A DNA stretch of 64,000 bases from Prochlorococcus sp. AG-412-J13 (GTDB taxonomy: Bacteria; Cyanobacteriota; Cyanobacteriia; PCC-6307; Cyanobiaceae): positions 1 through 64,000 of the forward strand of contig QCLE01000001.1 in assembly GCA_003214815.1 (NCBI GenBank). Reading direction: 5' to 3'. The notes beneath the pieces are model-generated. The model was given only the letters and a program-made list of their open reading frames with translations, had not been told where the DNA came from and did no database searches. Position 1 is the first letter of the stretch, and every line of letters begins with the position of its first letter. Made by a program: the position numbers and the translations under genes. This document shows, piece after piece, positions 11,422 through 23,919 of this stretch.

Positions 11422-12567
11422 ATGCTATCAACTCCCATACTACTAGACTATCAATCTTCGACTCCTTGCTCTAAAGATGTTGTTGATTCTATGAAACCTT
11501 TTTGGAGTGAGATATTTTCTAACCCTGCAAGCAAATCTAATTTGGCGGGGATTAACGCAAGCGCTATATTGGAAGCCTCAAGAGAAAAAATAGAACAAAA
11601 TTTATTTATTAAGAATAAAAAAGTTATTTTTACAAGTGGAGCAACTGAATCTAATAACTTAGCCTTATTAGGTTTTGCTAGAAATTACTATAAAAAAACA
11701 GGAAATTATGGACATATTATTACCTTAAAAACAGAGCATAAAGCTGTTTTAGAGCCACTAAAACAACTAAAAAAAGAGGGATTTATGGTTACAGAAATTA
11801 ATCCTGAGAAAGATGGCTTAATTTCAGAAGAACAATTCAAAAAAAATGTAAGAGATGATACATTTCTGGTTAGTGTCATGTTGGCAAATAACGAAATAGG
11901 AGTTATTCAGCCTATAGAGAGTATTTCAAAGATATGTAAAGCGAGAGGAATAACTTTTCACTCTGATTTCGCACAATGTTTAGGGTATATCGAGTTAGAC
12001 AATCTTTTATCAGATGTAAATATGATAACGATGAGTTCTCACAAAATATATGGTCCTAAAGGGATAGGACTTCTTTTGATAGATCAAGAAATTAATCTTG
12101 AGCCTTTAATTGTTGGAGGAGGTCAGCAATATGGTCTCAGGTCTGGTACATTACCTCTTCCGTTAGTAGTTGGCTTTGCTAAAGCAATAGAGATAGCAGT
12201 TTTTAATCAAAAAAATAATGCTGAGAAATTACTTTTGTACAGAAATAACCTTTTAGAGGGTTTGTTAGAAAATAATTCTGGTTTATTAATTAATGGCTCA
12301 ATAGAAAAAAGATTACCTCACAATTTAAATTTGACTATATTGGATTTAAACGGAGCGAAGTTTCATAAACTTTTAAAATCTAAAATAATTTGTTCTAGTG
12401 GATCTGCATGCAGTAATGGTGAACCATCTCATGTTTTACTAGCCTTAGGTAGATCTTTTAAAGAAGCAGAATCTTCAATAAGGTTAAGTATTGGATTAAG
12501 CACTAATTCAAAAGATATAAAACAAGCAATACAAATTCTTACACATACAATCAAATCATTACGTTAG
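11422..12567 (+). CDS. Cysteine desulfurase (NifS/IscS family)
   Basis: SSHKIYGPKGIG PLP lysine, CSSGSACSNG active-site Cys. Confidence 0.94.
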   Translation: MLSTPILLDYQSSTPCSKDVVDSMKPFWSEIFSNPASKSNLAGINASAILEASREKIEQNLFIKNKKVIFTSGATESNNLALLGFARNYYKKTGNYGHIITLKTEHKAVLEPLKQLKKEGFMVTEINPEKDGLISEEQFKKNVRDDTFLVSVMLANNEIGVIQPIESISKICKARGITFHSDFAQCLGYIELDNLLSDVNMITMSSHKIYGPKGIGLLLIDQEINLEPLIVGGGQQYGLRSGTLPLPLVVGFAKAIEIAVFNQKNNAEKLLLYRNNLLEGLLENNSGLLINGSIEKRLPHNLNLTILDLNGAKFHKLLKSKIICSSGSACSNGEPSHVLLALGRSFKEAESSIRLSIGLSTNSKDIKQAIQILTHTIKSLR

Positions 12568-12581
12568 AAATTATTGGCTTT

Positions 12582-13484
12582 TTAATTTAATTGAGCAATT
12601 CTTAATTTTGCACTTCTAGCTCTTTTATTTAGTTCGACTTCTTGATCGGAAGGAGTTATTGGTTTTTTTGTCAGGTTTTTTAGTCTTTGATCATTTTTAA
12701 AAGAATTTTTAACTAACCTATCTTCCAGGGAATGAAAACTAATAATAGAAATAATTCCGCCCGGCAAAAGCCATTCAGGGATAACTTGCAAAAATTTTTC
12801 TAATACGTCAATTTCGTTATTAACGGCAATTCTTAGTGCTTGAAATGTTCTTGTTGCTGGGTGTATTTTTTTATATCTTTGTTTTGGTGGGAAACAGCCG
12901 GCAATAGAATAAGCTAACTCTTTTGTCCCAGAATATTTCCCATTTTCCTTCAAATGCATTTTTATTTTCTTAGCAATCTTTCTTGATAATCTCTCATCTC
13001 CATATTTATAAATTAGGTTAGCTAGATCTTTTTCATTTAAAGCCTCAATTAATTTCTCTGCATCAAACTCAAGAGAAGGATTCATGCGCATATCAAGAGG
13101 CCCATCTTTTTGGAAACTAAATCCTCTTTTAGGCTCATCAATTTGGTTACTATTTACTCCAAGATCTGCAATCACAAAAGAAACTTTTTCTTTTGGTACA
13201 AAATCCGCAAAATTTGAAGCCCTTATATCAATCCTATCTTTAAATTCATCAAGTTTTTTTGATGCTGATTTTCTCGCGAATGGATCTTGATCAAGTCCAA
13301 TTATATTTAAATCCGAATATTTTCTCAATAAATGATAAGAGTGTCCGCCTCCGCCTAAAGTTGCGTCTATTCCTTTAAGTTGGTTGTTATGTATTAATGG
13401 GTAATGCTCTAATGAAGCCATAATCTCATCTGTCATAACTGATTTATGATTGAAAAAAGATGAATCAGATAGGTCAGTTTGCAT
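12582..13484 (-). CDS. rsmH: 16S rRNA (cytosine1402-N4)-methyltransferase
   Basis: HKSVMTDEI, DATLGGGGHS, RLVKNSFK. Confidence 0.96.
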   Translation of the reverse strand: MQTDLSDSSFFNHKSVMTDEIMASLEHYPLIHNNQLKGIDATLGGGGHSYHLLRKYSDLNIIGLDQDPFARKSASKKLDEFKDRIDIRASNFADFVPKEKVSFVIADLGVNSNQIDEPKRGFSFQKDGPLDMRMNPSLEFDAEKLIEALNEKDLANLIYKYGDERLSRKIAKKIKMHLKENGKYSGTKELAYSIAGCFPPKQRYKKIHPATRTFQALRIAVNNEIDVLEKFLQVIPEWLLPGGIISIISFHSLEDRLVKNSFKNDQRLKNLTKKPITPSDQEVELNKRARSAKLRIAQLN

Positions 13485-13522
13485 AACTTTCGACTAAGAT
13501 TTATTTAGAAGTTAAATTCCTA

Positions 13523-14710
13523 ATGGCTCAGCTAGAGACTAGAACAGAACCAATGGTGGTCAATTTTGGCCCTCACCACCCCTCAATGCATGGAGTTTTA
13601 AGGTTAGTTGTAACTCTTGATGGTGAGAATGTCATTGATTGTGAGCCAGTCATTGGATATTTACATAGGGGAATGGAAAAGATAGCTGAAAATAGGACAA
13701 ATGTAATGTATGTCCCTTATGTAAGCAGAATGGATTATGCAGCAGGAATGTTTTATGAAGCTATTGTAGTAAATGCTCCTGAAAGATTAGCTAATATTCC
13801 AGTTCCTAAAAGAGCTAGTTACATCAGAGTTTTAATGCTGGAACTTAATCGTATTGCTAATCATCTTTTATGGCTTGGTCCCTTTTTAGCAGACGTAGGA
13901 GCGCAAACTCCATTTTTCTATATTTTTAGAGAAAGAGAAATGATTTATGATCTTTGGGAAGCTGCTACTGGACAAAGGCTAATAAATAATAATTTCTTTA
14001 GGATAGGTGGTGTCGCATGTGATCTTCCATACGGATGGTTAGAAAAATGTATAGACTTTTGCGATTGGTTCGGTCCTAAGATAGATGAATACGAAAAATT
14101 AATCACAAATAATCCAATTTTTAAAAAAAGAATTGAAGGTCTCGGAACAATACAAAGAGACCAGGCAATTAATTGGTCTTTGTCTGGGCCAATGCTTAGA
14201 GCTTCTGGAGTTTCCTGGGATTTAAGGAAAGTTGATAGTTATGAATGTTATGAAGATTTTGATTGGCAGATTGCTTCAGAAAAAGAAGGAGATTGTTATG
14301 CAAGATATCGAGTAAGAGTTGAAGAGATGAGACAATCACTAAGCATCATTCGCCAAGCCTGTAAAATGATTCCAGGAGGTCCAACAGAAAATTTAGAAGC
14401 CCAAAGAATGGCGACTGAAGATAAGAAGAGTGAAATATTTGGTATTGACTATCAATATGTAGCTAAGAAGGTTGCTCCAACTTTTAAAATTCCTAACGGA
14501 GAATTGTATACAAGATTAGAGTCCGGAAAAGGAGAAATAGGTGTATTTATTCAAGGAAATAATGAAGTTACCCCATGGAGATTTAAAATCAGAGCAGCGG
14601 ATTTAAATAATCTGCAAATTTTACCTCATATTCTTAAAGGTGCCAAAATCGCCGATATTATGGCAATCCTTGGCTCAATAGACGTCATTATGGGATCTGT
14701 TGATAGATAA
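13523..14710 (+). CDS. ndhH: NAD(P)H-quinone oxidoreductase subunit H
   Basis: [22 protein letters not shown]; NuoD-like throughout. Confidence 0.98.
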   Translation: MAQLETRTEPMVVNFGPHHPSMHGVLRLVVTLDGENVIDCEPVIGYLHRGMEKIAENRTNVMYVPYVSRMDYAAGMFYEAIVVNAPERLANIPVPKRASYIRVLMLELNRIANHLLWLGPFLADVGAQTPFFYIFREREMIYDLWEAATGQRLINNNFFRIGGVACDLPYGWLEKCIDFCDWFGPKIDEYEKLITNNPIFKKRIEGLGTIQRDQAINWSLSGPMLRASGVSWDLRKVDSYECYEDFDWQIASEKEGDCYARYRVRVEEMRQSLSIIRQACKMIPGGPTENLEAQRMATEDKKSEIFGIDYQYVAKKVAPTFKIPNGELYTRLESGKGEIGVFIQGNNEVTPWRFKIRAADLNNLQILPHILKGAKIADIMAILGSIDVIMGSVDR

Positions 14711-14719
14711 GTACTTTAA

Positions 14720-15172
<453 letters not shown>

Positions 15173-15175
15173 TTA

Positions 15176-16390
15176 TTATTTTTTAAATTTATAGTTTATT
15201 TTTTCTGTACTGGTATTTTTGTTTTTAACAATCCACTTTTCAGGCTTTTCATGTTTAGGCCAACTTTGAGAAAATTTTTTTAATAAATTTAAAGAAATTT
15301 CAATATTTTTATTATTTGTAAGTTTTCTAAATTCAACAATTACTTTAATTTTATTTCCCCATAATTTGTTAGATACTTTTGAAATATTGAATTTATTAAT
15401 TGGGATATTTTCTTTCATAATGAAATCATTTAATCTAGATTCAATTACTTCTGGAAAAACGATTTCTCCTCCTGAATTAAAAGCGTTATCACTTCTTCCA
15501 AGAAAGCTTAAATATAAAGAATTATTGATTTGATTAATTTCACCTAAATCACCGGTTTGCCACCACCCATTTTTATTTTTGAAATTTTTAGTTTTTAAAG
15601 AGTTTATTATTTCGATTCCAATTCTGGCTGATTTCATCTCGATTAATCCTTTTGAGTTAATTCTTATTTTTGTATCAGGTAGTATTTCTCCAACATTTTT
15701 AATACCCATTAAGAATTCTTTTGGTTTTAAACTCGTAACCATTGCTGCTGTTTCAGTTGAGCCGTAACAAGGTGCTAATTTTATTTTTTCTTGTATACAT
15801 TGTTCTGCAGTTTCGTCTGAAATTGAAGCTCCACCTACCCAAATTACATCAAAAATTTTTAGCCAACTAATTCCATCTTTTTGAGCTAAAAGTCTTTGTA
15901 ATTGGGTAGGTACTAATGAAGTAATCAAGTGTTTTTTGTTTTTTTTAGATTTAATTGTAAAAAGTAAAAGTTCTCGAGTTTTTTTTAGCAAATTCGGAGA
16001 AATATTAATACAAGCACATCCCCAAGTTTGACTTCTAAAAATTGGCATTAATCCACTTATATGGTTCAGGGGTAAAGTATTTAAAATTAAGCAGTTTTGC
16101 AATTCAAATCCTTGCTCTATTAGCCATTGACCTGATGTAGCTGCAGATAATTTAAGATTATCTAAATGGTGAAAACATTGTCTCGGTTTTCCAGAACTCC
16201 CACTACTGTTTAAGATAATTGCTGGCCCATTTTCAGTAATTGAATCTAATACATCTTTGTCTTCATAAAATTTGTTTTTTACATAAATAATTTTATTCTT
16301 TCTAATTTTTTCAATAATTTTCTCTACAGATTGAGTTTCGTTATTTTCAACTTCAATAGTATGAATTTTATTTTTCATAGTAGATCCCAT
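15176..16390 (-). CDS. menE: O-succinylbenzoate-CoA ligase
   Basis: AMP-binding motif LNSSGSSGKPR; WWQTGDLGE; overlaps menC by 16 bp. Confidence 0.9.
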   Translation of the reverse strand: MGSTMKNKIHTIEVENNETQSVEKIIEKIRKNKIIYVKNKFYEDKDVLDSITENGPAIILNSSGSSGKPRQCFHHLDNLKLSAATSGQWLIEQGFELQNCLILNTLPLNHISGLMPIFRSQTWGCACINISPNLLKKTRELLLFTIKSKKNKKHLITSLVPTQLQRLLAQKDGISWLKIFDVIWVGGASISDETAEQCIQEKIKLAPCYGSTETAAMVTSLKPKEFLMGIKNVGEILPDTKIRINSKGLIEMKSARIGIEIINSLKTKNFKNKNGWWQTGDLGEINQINNSLYLSFLGRSDNAFNSGGEIVFPEVIESRLNDFIMKENIPINKFNISKVSNKLWGNKIKVIVEFRKLTNNKNIEISLNLLKKFSQSWPKHEKPEKWIVKNKNTSTEKINYKFKK

Positions 16391-17340
16391 ATCTTTTTTG
16401 CTTCATTTAAAAATAGAAACGAATTAGGGAATTTATTCATTGCTAAACCAGGAACTTTTGGAGTTGGTCCTTGTAATTGTATAGAAGATAAATGATAAAG
16501 CCATCTCTTCCCTATACCAGTTTCAAATGAGGTACTTATAGATATTAAAGCTTTTTTATTTTCTAATTCTCTTAAAAGCTTAACTGGATTATTTTCTTGA
16601 GAAGGCCTTCGAATTTGCCAACCTTTCCACTCATCAATCAAAGTTGGAAATTTTAAAAGTGATTCGTCTAAGGCTATAGGGATTTTTTTGTTGAGTTCTG
16701 TCAGTCCATCAATATCATCAACACAGAGAGGTTGTTCTAACCAATCTATATTTTTGTTATCCTTCAAAATATCAGCCCATCTATTAGCTATCTCTCTTCC
16801 CCAAGAACCATTAGCATCTATTCTTAACTTAATATTATTGCCTATTTGGCTTAAAATTTCTTCTAAACTTGCTTCTTCCTCATGGTTATTTTTTAATGCT
16901 ACTTTCCATTTTATTGTTACTGATTTTCCAAGATTAGATTGTCTTTTTTTAATTTCATTTAGATCTGAAATTATATTTTCAGGATTTAACAGTATGGCTG
17001 TTTTATCAATTTCATCAAAGTAATAGTTTTCTTTAAAAATTATTTTTCCATTTATCTCAGCTAATGCAGAATTTATTGCAGATTGAATGCATGGATGAAA
17101 AATATTTATTTGCTCAGATAAATTAAATACTTCTACATACTCAGGGATTATATCTAGTTGTTTCGCACACTTTTTTAAGTCTTCTTTATGAAGGGGTGAA
17201 ACTTCTCCAAACCCAATTTTTTTATCATTACTTTTTAATTTAATTATCCAACCCGATTTTGTACGGTAAGTGGTTTTAGAATTTTCTACTTTGGTGGATA
17301 ACTTAAAGCTATAAGATTTTTTTTGAAATATTAAGTTCAT
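16375..17340 (-). CDS. menC: o-succinylbenzoate synthase
   Basis: Enolase-superfamily pattern (TIKWKVAL, LRIDANGSW, WLEQPL, IALDESL); men context. Confidence 0.9.
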   Translation of the reverse strand: MNLIFQKKSYSFKLSTKVENSKTTYRTKSGWIIKLKSNDKKIGFGEVSPLHKEDLKKCAKQLDIIPEYVEVFNLSEQINIFHPCIQSAINSALAEINGKIIFKENYYFDEIDKTAILLNPENIISDLNEIKKRQSNLGKSVTIKWKVALKNNHEEEASLEEILSQIGNNIKLRIDANGSWGREIANRWADILKDNKNIDWLEQPLCVDDIDGLTELNKKIPIALDESLLKFPTLIDEWKGWQIRRPSQENNPVKLLRELENKKALISISTSFETGIGKRWLYHLSSIQLQGPTPKVPGLAMNKFPNSFLFLNEAKKIWDLL

Positions 17341-18254
17341 TTATTAAGCAAGTAATTAAATATTAATCCTGTGATTAAGCCAACTCCATTAAGAGTTTGA
17401 AATTTTATTGCGATGAATTTGCAATTTTTTATTGCAGAAGGTTTTTTATATGAAGATTTTAATAAATTTATAAGTCTTATTGCTTGAGGAAAACTAATCA
17501 AATAAATGATACAAAACACTGGAATAAATCCAGTAACTATTGTGAAAAGTTGAAAAATATATATTGTAAAAATTATCCAAGGTACAAATTGAGAACCTTT
17601 TTTTGCCCCTAAGCGAACTAAAGGTGAATTTTTGCCATGCTTTTTATCTTCAGAAATTTGATGAAAATGAGAACAAAATAATACAAGAGTTGTTGCCAAG
17701 GAAGGTCCTGAACCAAGTAATAAAGAAACTTTCCAGGGAATATCTTCGAAGTAAATATTAGATGGATTTAACGCAATTAAGACTGCAGAGTAAGTAAAAG
17801 GTCCAAATGCAAGCCAGCATAATGGTTCTCCTAAACCTTGATAGCCAAATCTAAAAGGAGGTCCTTGATATAAATATCCTAAGAAGCAGCAAGCTGCCAC
17901 CAAAATCAAAATATTTATACTTGTTGATACTGAAATAATTGAAATTATTAATAAACCAACAACTAAAGATGTATATGCAATAAATGAAATTATTTTTTTA
18001 TTTTTTACAAGATTTACAATTGAATGGAATTTAAATTCATCGATTCCTGTTTCTGCGTCGAATAAATCATTAGTTAGATTTTCCCAAAGTAATATCAAAA
18101 TTGCAGCTAAAGTAAATGCAATCAAATTATAAATTTTTACCTTTTCATATTGATTGAGTAAATAAGCCCCTGTTATTAAAACTGGAAGTATGGCAACAGA
18201 ATAAAGAGGCCATTTTATTGCTTGTTTCCATAATTTTTTTTTATCTTCGTCCAT
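17337..18254 (-). CDS. menA: 1,4-dihydroxy-2-naphthoate phytyl/polyprenyltransferase
   Basis: UbiA-type membrane protein with NDLFDAETGIDEF; men context. Confidence 0.92.
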   Translation of the reverse strand: MDEDKKKLWKQAIKWPLYSVAILPVLITGAYLLNQYEKVKIYNLIAFTLAAILILLWENLTNDLFDAETGIDEFKFHSIVNLVKNKKIISFIAYTSLVVGLLIISIISVSTSINILILVAACCFLGYLYQGPPFRFGYQGLGEPLCWLAFGPFTYSAVLIALNPSNIYFEDIPWKVSLLLGSGPSLATTLVLFCSHFHQISEDKKHGKNSPLVRLGAKKGSQFVPWIIFTIYIFQLFTIVTGFIPVFCIIYLISFPQAIRLINLLKSSYKKPSAIKNCKFIAIKFQTLNGVGLITGLIFNYLLNK

Positions 18255-18355
18255 TTTTAATTAACACACAAAATTAGATAATTATTAAATTTAGTTTATA
18301 AATTGAGTTACATTTTTTACTTTATTGCATGATTTTTAGTTATTTTCAATAAGTA

Positions 18356-19768
18356 ATGAAAAATGATTTAAACTTAACAGATTTTTTAAAAGATGTATTT
18401 TCCTCTTTCGATAAGAAAGTGGAAAATTCTGGATTAGTAAGTATTTGTCTTGAGATTCCTTGTATTGATTTATTTCAAGTTTATGAATTGTTAATAAATA
18501 AATATCCTTTTTCTTCATTTTGGGAGGAATCTGATGGCATTTCATATATAGCTTTCGAGAAGTGTAAATATGTTACTTTGGATGGTCCAAAAAGATTTGA
18601 GGTAGCAAAAGAGTTTAATTCTGAGAATTTTAAAAATTTAATTAACTTAACTAATGAATCGCATAATTCTGCACTTTCAAAAATAATTTATTTATTTTCT
18701 TTCTCTGAAAATTTGAATAATAAGAATTTATCTTCAGATATTCCTAGTTTGGAAGCCATCTTACCAAAAATATTAATTATTAAAAGCGATAAGAATTGCT
18801 GGCTAAGAATCAATGGTCATGTTGAAGGTAAATCATCATTAAGAACATTAATTGAAGAAATATGGACAATTAGAAATCAAGTTATTAATTCTGGCTCAGA
18901 ATTAATAAAATCATCTGGATTAAAAACTAGTTTTGATTCCCCTATTATTGATGATTTCTCACGCTCCTTAGAAACTTCTACAACAAATTTTAAAAAAGTA
19001 GTAAATAGAGGAATTGAATTAGTAGAGAATGGTATCCTCGAAAAGATAGTTTTAGCGAATAGGATTAAAATAAAACTTAAAAATAAACTAGATTTAGTAG
19101 AAATTTTAAAAAGATTTAAAAAGAATCAACCAAATACATGTAGATACGTTTGGAAAAGGAATAGTAAGGATATTTTGTTTGGATCATCTCCAGAAAAATT
19201 ATTTTCTTTTACTAAACCTAATTTAACTTTGGAGGCGCTTGCTGGAACTATCTCTACTAATTTAAATTTTAAGAAACTCCTAAAAAGTACTAAAGACTTA
19301 AAGGAACATAATTATGTAATACAGTATTTGATTAAATGTTTAGAAGTTTCAAAAATAACAAACTATAAAAAAAGTGATATCAAGGTAAATTCATTTGGAG
19401 ATATTTCTCACTTGCAAACACTCATTTTCTCCAAAGTTGAAAATATTTGTCCTTTTGAATTACTTAAAAACCTACATCCATCTCCGGCTGTTTGTGGATA
19501 CCCAAAAAATGCAGCATTGGATTGGATAAACACTCTTGAGTCTTTTCCTAGAGGAAATTATGCTTCTCCAATGGGCTGGGTTGATTCATCAGGAAATACT
19601 TCATTTCTTTTAGCAATAAGAGGCGCAAGATGTATTGAAGAAAATATTGAATTTACTGCCGGTTCAGGTATAGTTTCAGGCTCCGTTTTAGAGAAAGAAA
19701 TAGATGAGATTAAATTAAAATTTGAATCTATAGTAAAACAGATATTTTTCGCTGAAAATCCTAAATAA
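18356..19768 (+). CDS. menF: Isochorismate synthase
   Basis: Chorismate-binding fold: [52 protein letters not shown]. Confidence 0.93.
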   Translation: MKNDLNLTDFLKDVFSSFDKKVENSGLVSICLEIPCIDLFQVYELLINKYPFSSFWEESDGISYIAFEKCKYVTLDGPKRFEVAKEFNSENFKNLINLTNESHNSALSKIIYLFSFSENLNNKNLSSDIPSLEAILPKILIIKSDKNCWLRINGHVEGKSSLRTLIEEIWTIRNQVINSGSELIKSSGLKTSFDSPIIDDFSRSLETSTTNFKKVVNRGIELVENGILEKIVLANRIKIKLKNKLDLVEILKRFKKNQPNTCRYVWKRNSKDILFGSSPEKLFSFTKPNLTLEALAGTISTNLNFKKLLKSTKDLKEHNYVIQYLIKCLEVSKITNYKKSDIKVNSFGDISHLQTLIFSKVENICPFELLKNLHPSPAVCGYPKNAALDWINTLESFPRGNYASPMGWVDSSGNTSFLLAIRGARCIEENIEFTAGSGIVSGSVLEKEIDEIKLKFESIVKQIFFAENPK

Positions 19769-20684
19769 TTTCTACTAATTTTTCAATAACTTCCTCTGAA
19801 ACATTCTTATTGGATAAATTTTCTATTTCTCTTAAACCTGTTGGACTGGTTACATTAATCTCGCTAAGCATTCCATTTATTACATCAATACCCACAAAAA
19901 ATAAACCTTCATCTTTGAAGTGTTGAGATAATTCTGAGCAGATACTTTTTTCTTTATCTGTTAATAATGTGGGTTCAGCCTTCCCTCCCATCGCTAAATT
20001 ACTCCTAAAATCGCCTCCTTGAGGAATCCTATTTATAGATCCAATTGCTTCACCATTTACGATAATTATTCTTTTATCACCCTCTATGACTTCAGGAATA
20101 AATTTTTGCATCATAACGGGTAATTCTTCTTGAGAAGTGATTAATTCAATGATTGATTTAATTCCTGGAGAATTTTTATTTATCCTTATAACACCTTGAC
20201 CACCTTTTCCTCCAAGAGGTTTTATGACTACTTCATTATTTATATTTGCAAAATTAATAAGATCTTTTACCTTACTCGCAACTATTGTAGGTGCCATTAA
20301 GTGGCTGTATCTCAAAGCACCTAGCTTTTCATTCCATGCTCTTAAAGATGCGGGCTTGTTAATTACTTTTACTCCTTTTCTTTCGGCAACTTCTAAAAGA
20401 TGGGTTGCATATAAATAAGCCTCATTTACAGGAGGATCTTTTCTCATCCAAATGCAATTAAATTCGGCGAGAGGTATGCAATCATTCTCTTTGTAAGAAA
20501 TCCACGGATTTACTTCAACTTGTACGGAAGATGCCCATACTTCATCACCTCTAGCTTCAAGGTCTTGAGGAGTACAACTCCAGATTTCAATATTTTTTTT
20601 TGATGATGCTTGCATTAAAGCAGCAGTTGAATCTTTTAAGGGATTTATATTTTTAATTGGATCTATTACGAATAGAAATTTCAT
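19761..20684 (-). CDS. gshB: Glutathione synthetase
   Basis: ATP-grasp: [46 protein letters not shown]. Confidence 0.97.
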   Translation of the reverse strand: MKFLFVIDPIKNINPLKDSTAALMQASSKKNIEIWSCTPQDLEARGDEVWASSVQVEVNPWISYKENDCIPLAEFNCIWMRKDPPVNEAYLYATHLLEVAERKGVKVINKPASLRAWNEKLGALRYSHLMAPTIVASKVKDLINFANINNEVVIKPLGGKGGQGVIRINKNSPGIKSIIELITSQEELPVMMQKFIPEVIEGDKRIIIVNGEAIGSINRIPQGGDFRSNLAMGGKAEPTLLTDKEKSICSELSQHFKDEGLFFVGIDVINGMLSEINVTSPTGLREIENLSNKNVSEEVIEKLVEII

Positions 20685-20689
20685 AAGAT

Positions 20690-20944
20690 CTAGTTTAATA
20701 ATGCTTCTAATTTATTTTCATTTTCTAATGCGTAGAGATCATCGCAGCCTCCGATACCCTCATTATCTATAAATATTTGTGGTAATGTTCTTCTACCATC
20801 AGCTCTTTCGATCATCAATGCTCTGGCATCTTCGTCGCCATCTATTCTATATTCTGTAAAATTTACATTTTTTTTCTTGAGTAGTGATTTTGCTCGAATA
20901 CAGAATGGACAATATTGCCAAGTATAAATTTCAACTTTGGACAT
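20690..20944 (-). CDS. grxC: Glutaredoxin
   Basis: CPFC active site, [19 protein letters not shown]. Confidence 0.96.
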   Translation of the reverse strand: MSKVEIYTWQYCPFCIRAKSLLKKKNVNFTEYRIDGDEDARALMIERADGRRTLPQIFIDNEGIGGCDDLYALENENKLEALLN

Positions 20945-21019
20945 TTTTTAAAATAATACTTAGTTTATACTATTAAACAAAAGTGCTTGTTAGATTATAA
21001 ATAACGATTAAATTCTATT

Positions 21020-22142
21020 TTGATAGATATTACAGATTTCAAAAAAGATCTTTCGGAACTAACAGAGCGCCTGGGTAATGCTCAGGATTGTCTTTGACGT
21101 TCCAAGATTAAAAGCGAAAAGGAGAGAGTTAGAGCAAATTTCTGCTCAACCTGAATTTTGGGAAAATCAAGAAGCAGCTAAAAAGCAAATGTTAATTCTT
21201 GATGATGTCAAAGCACAACTCGAATTGTTAGATAAGTGGAAAACTTTTATTTCTGATGCTAATGCCTCTCTTGAGCTTTATTCTTTAGAACCTGAAGAGG
21301 AAATGATTTTGGAATCCCAGCAGGGATTAAAGAAATTAAGAGAGAATTTAGATAAATGGGAATTTGAAAGATTGTTATGTGGTGAATACGATAAGGAAGG
21401 AGCAGTAGTTTCTATTAACGCAGGTGCGGGTGGAACAGATGCGCAGGATTGGGTAGAGATATTATTGAGAATGTATTCAAGATGGGCCGATAATAATAAA
21501 ATGAGCCTTATAATTAATGAATTATCTCAAGGAGAAGAAGCAGGTATTAAAAGTGTAACGTTTGAAATTGATGGAAAATATGCATATGGCTATCTGCAAC
21601 ATGAAAAAGGAACTCATAGATTAGTAAGAATTTCTCCTTTTAATGCTAATGGCAAAAGACAAACCAGCTTTGCTGGGGTAGAGGTTATGCCAAAATTAGA
21701 TGATAATATTTCACTTGATATACCTGAAAAAGATTTAGAAATTACAACGAGTAGATCCGGTGGAGCGGGAGGACAAAATGTTAATAAAGTAGAAACAGCA
21801 GTAAGAATTGTTCATTTGCCTTCAGGGATTTCAGTAAGATGCACTCAAGAAAGATCTCAATTACAAAATAAAGAAAAAGCTATGTTACTTCTAAAGTCTA
21901 AACTATTAGTTATTGCTAAAGAACAAAGAGCTGCAGAAGTCGCTGATATTAAAGGTGATATTGTGGAAGCTGCATGGGGCAATCAAATAAGAAATTATGT
22001 TTTCCATCCCTATCAAATGGTAAAAGATCTTAGGACTATGCAGGAGACTAATGAGTTAGATAGTGTTTTAGATGGTGGACTTGAACCATTTATTCATGAA
22101 TTATTACGTATGAATATTTCTTCTAACGAATCTATTGAATAA
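21020..22142 (+). CDS. prfB: Peptide chain release factor 2 with programmed +1 frameshift: join(21020..21094, 21096..22142)
   Basis: Upstream frame from TTG 21020 reads [25 protein letters not shown] then CTT TGA C (TGA 21095-21097); +1 frame continues [14 protein letters not shown]...; GGQ motif [17 protein letters not shown]. Confidence 0.95.
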
Positions 22143-22145
22143 CTA

Positions 22146-22328
22146 ATGGAAAATAAAAACGAAATTTTAGAAAAAAAAGTTGCTCCTCCAAGCTTTATAA
22201 AGCTTGCTATGAGAAATATGGTAAGGAAAGGTTCAAAAAGTATTTCTCATTTTTCTATAACCTTTCTAGTTTTAATTGGGATATTAATACTTGTGGCCAC
22301 TATAGGTAAGCCCAATATTCCTGTTTAA
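22146..22328 (+). CDS. DUF3188-like small membrane protein
   Basis: 60 aa with one TM segment, tightly spaced after prfB. Confidence 0.75.
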   Translation: MENKNEILEKKVAPPSFIKLAMRNMVRKGSKSISHFSITFLVLIGILILVATIGKPNIPV

Positions 22329-22334
22329 GAATGT

Positions 22335-22874
22335 ATGAAAGAAAAAATTATTTCTGAAATAAATTTAGATTTGGTTTTTCAATGTAATGATTTTTCTCAA
22401 TTTTCAAATAAGTTAAAAGATATTAAAACTAAGCTTATTTTTGAATCTATTTTTTGGGAGAAAGTTTTTTTATCTTGGATAAATACAATATTAAAAAAAG
22501 AGGATTATGGATTGCCAAATTATATTTTTGAAAAAAAATCTTTTTCATTAGGATTACAGATAATATCTAATCAAGAAATTGCTTCTTTGAATAAGAAGTG
22601 GATGCAAAAAAATGGTCCAACTGATGTTCTATCTTTTCCAATCATTTCTGATGAATCTCTAAATAATTTAGATCACATAGAGTTGGGAGATATATTTATA
22701 TCATTAGAGATGGCACTTGAGCAATCTTATGAATATAAACATTCAATCTATAGAGAGATGATCTGGTTGGCTAGTCATGGATTTTTACATCTTTTGGGAT
22801 GGGAACATAATAATGAGCATGATTTAGAAAATATGTTAAATTTTCAAGAATATTTAATTACTCGATTAGATTAA
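22335..22874 (+). CDS. ybeY: Endoribonuclease YbeY
   Basis: [11 protein letters not shown] metal-binding signature. Confidence 0.95.
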   Translation: MKEKIISEINLDLVFQCNDFSQFSNKLKDIKTKLIFESIFWEKVFLSWINTILKKEDYGLPNYIFEKKSFSLGLQIISNQEIASLNKKWMQKNGPTDVLSFPIISDESLNNLDHIELGDIFISLEMALEQSYEYKHSIYREMIWLASHGFLHLLGWEHNNEHDLENMLNFQEYLITRLD

Positions 22875-22880
22875 AAATCA

Positions 22881-23291
22881 ATGGGAACAAAAATAAACTA
22901 TTTAGAAAATAGAAAAGAATCATACAAAACTTCTAATAATGTTTTTATAAGTTTTAAGTATGCTTTCAGTGGAATTAGTTACGTATTAAAAACTTCAAGA
23001 AATTTTAAAATTCAATTAATTTTTGCAGTTACAAGTTTAATAATTGGTTTTTTACTCAAAATTAGTCTAAGTAATTATATAGTTTTGATTGCAACAATTA
23101 TGTCTGTTTTAATATTAGAAATGTTAAACACATCTATTGAATCAATCGTTGATTTAGTAGTGCAAAAAGAATTTAGTATTTTGGCTAGAATTTCAAAAGA
23201 TACTTCTGCAGGAGCAGTATTATTAGCTTCCATTAATTCTGTTATTATTGCTGTATATATCTTTGTTCCTAAAATAAAGTTGTTATTTTGA
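22881..23291 (+). CDS. dgkA: Diacylglycerol kinase
   Basis: EMLNTSIESIVDLV signature, three TM segments. Confidence 0.93.
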   Translation: MGTKINYLENRKESYKTSNNVFISFKYAFSGISYVLKTSRNFKIQLIFAVTSLIIGFLLKISLSNYIVLIATIMSVLILEMLNTSIESIVDLVVQKEFSILARISKDTSAGAVLLASINSVIIAVYIFVPKIKLLF

Positions 23292-23303
23292 ATCCATATA
23301 AAT

Positions 23304-23900
23304 ATGTTTCTTGTTATTGATAATTACGATAGTTTTACTTATAACCTTGTTCAATATTTAGGAGAACTTTCAGTTGAGCATGAAATAACTAAAGAATTAG
23401 TAGTTAAAAGAAATGATGAAATTACTTTAGAAGAAATTATCAAACTAAATCCTAGTGGCATTCTATTATCTCCAGGTCCAGGCAATCCAGATCAATCTGG
23501 AATTTGTCTGCCAATACTAAAAAAATTATCTAAAAATATTCCAACATTGGGAGTTTGTTTAGGTCATCAAGCTTTGGCTCAAGCTTTTGGAGGTAAGGTT
23601 ATAGTTGGTAAAGAACTTATGCATGGTAAAACATCTAAAATATTTCATAATCAAAAAGGATTGTTTAAAGATATCGAGAATCCATTTGTGGCAACTAGAT
23701 ACCATAGTCTTATAGTTGATTCAAGTTCTTTACCATCTTGTTTCGACATTACTGCGACTTTAGAAGACTCAACTATTATGGCTATCTCTCACAAAGAATA
23801 TAAACATTTACATGGGGTACAGTTTCATCCTGAAAGTGTGTTGACGCAATTTGGTCATAAATTAATTAGTAATTTTCTAAAAATGGCTGAACAAAAGTAA
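23304..23900 (+). CDS. Anthranilate/aminodeoxychorismate synthase glutamine amidotransferase
   Basis: Class I GATase: NYDSFTYNLVQYL, GVCLGHQALA, GVQFHPESVLT. Confidence 0.95.
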   Translation: MFLVIDNYDSFTYNLVQYLGELSVEHEITKELVVKRNDEITLEEIIKLNPSGILLSPGPGNPDQSGICLPILKKLSKNIPTLGVCLGHQALAQAFGGKVIVGKELMHGKTSKIFHNQKGLFKDIENPFVATRYHSLIVDSSSLPSCFDITATLEDSTIMAISHKEYKHLHGVQFHPESVLTQFGHKLISNFLKMAEQK

Positions 23901-23919
23901 AATAAAAAAAATTAATATT

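Noticed and set aside
18336-18545. Minus-strand 69-aa ORF over the menF start
   Set aside because: Antisense overlap with conserved menF; low-complexity composition
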